The translations under genes were made by a program, and so were the position numbers. From assembly GCA_903927465.1 (NCBI GenBank), contig CAIYMY010000110.1, positions 1 to 34,104 on the forward strand: a DNA stretch of 34,104 bases, given 5' to 3'. The notes under the pieces were generated by a model. It had not been told where the DNA came from. It did not search any database and saw nothing but the letters and a program-made list of their open reading frames with translations. Origin of the DNA: an uncultured Rhodospirillales bacterium (GTDB lineage: Bacteria > Pseudomonadota > Alphaproteobacteria > Acetobacterales > Acetobacteraceae). How positions within the stretch are numbered: position 1 is the first letter of the stretch; every line of letters begins with the position of its first letter. Shown here piece after piece: positions 33,961 to 34,104 of this stretch.

Positions 33961-34104
33961 AGTTAGAGTATCCGTGATGGTCAAGCCGCCCGTAGTTGCC
34001 ATTGTCTACCTTTTTTGAGTAGGGCGTTTGCGAGGATGATGAGCTTTCGCATGACGGCGGTGATGGCCTGTTTTGGGGCTTTCCCCGCCTTGATGAGTTG
34101 TTCG
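33961..34104 (-). mobile_element. End of an IS110-type insertion sequence (cut by window edge)
   Basis: The region right after the Ldh-family stop holds the transposase 3' end with only about 20 bases between the two stop codons. The element's 3' noncoding end is therefore short, as in the IS110 group; the IS1111 group has a longer 3' noncoding part. The exact boundary and the rest of the element lie outside what can be seen. Confidence 0.7.
33981..34104 (-). CDS. IS110/IS116/IS902 family transposase, C-terminal fragment
   Basis: Translating the minus strand gives 41 residues: EQLIKAGKAPKQAITAVMRK, then LIILANALLKKGRQWQLRAA and a TGA stop at 33981-33983. The AGK-x-PKxAxxAVMRKLxxxxNAxL signature is characteristic of the C-terminus of IS110-family (DEDD) transposases. 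The gene runs off the window edge, so its integrity is unknown. Confidence 0.85.
   Translation of the reverse strand, partial: EQLIKAGKAPKQAITAVMRKLIILANALLKKGRQWQLRAA

Overview
The window is a GC-rich stretch of bacterial chromosome with tightly packed genes. Tripartite-tricarboxylate (Bug/TctC) binding proteins, ABC sugar importers, paired NIPSNAP proteins, a four-cysteine Bacillus-type PurF and the uvrC-pgsA-moaD-moaE order together suggest an alphaproteobacterium, most likely Acetobacteraceae (Roseomonas-like). That placement is inferred from gene content, not from a marker gene. No tRNA, rRNA or CRISPR array was seen.

Layout, left to right. (1) 1-1107: a tandem pair of 64-bp palindromic units, a two-domain NIPSNAP gene, and a third, diverged palindrome downstream of that gene. 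(2) 1302-6503, minus strand: uvrC-pgsA-lipoprotein-moaD-moaE-membrane protein, with short gaps or overlaps (DNA repair, phosphatidylglycerol synthesis, molybdopterin synthase). (3) 6504-6788: an AT-rich gap with a perfect DnaA box and two near-matches, a possible origin or a DnaA-responsive promoter. (4) 6789-7948: folB plus a pteridine-reductase-type SDR, overlapping. (5) 8012-8534: a BrnT/BrnA toxin-antitoxin pair with a palindromic operator and no normal start codon for brnT, followed by prfC. (6) 10204-10336: six back-to-back hairpins between convergent genes. (7) 10347-15747, minus strand: a six-gene catabolic-looking operon (CMD-family protein, 3-hydroxyisobutyrate-dehydrogenase-like enzyme, Old-Yellow-Enzyme-type Fe-S flavoprotein, lactonase-like metallo-hydrolase, TctC binding protein, NIPSNAP). 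(8) 15899-23826, minus strand: an eight-gene housekeeping operon (FAH-family hydrolase, radA, cvpA, purF, SDR, lytic transglycosylase, pgpA, pncC). (9) 24144-27462, minus strand: glutathione synthetase, GST, a noticeably AT-richer lipoprotein gene, a truncated second GST copy, and a PuuD-like amidase. (10) 27669-33960, plus strand: a complete ABC sugar-type importer (binding protein, two permeases, ATPase) with an SDR and an Ldh-family dehydrogenase. (11) 33981-34104: the C-terminal end of an IS110-type transposase, cut by the window edge.

Two regions look most worth following. One is the 10.3-15.7 kb operon, whose enzyme set fits uptake and ring or lactone breakdown of an unidentified unsaturated acid. 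The other is the 25.0-26.5 kb segment, where a compositionally foreign lipoprotein gene lies between an intact GST gene and a decayed copy of the GST 3' end. Everything else reads as conserved core metabolism plus ordinary accessory dehydrogenases and transporters.
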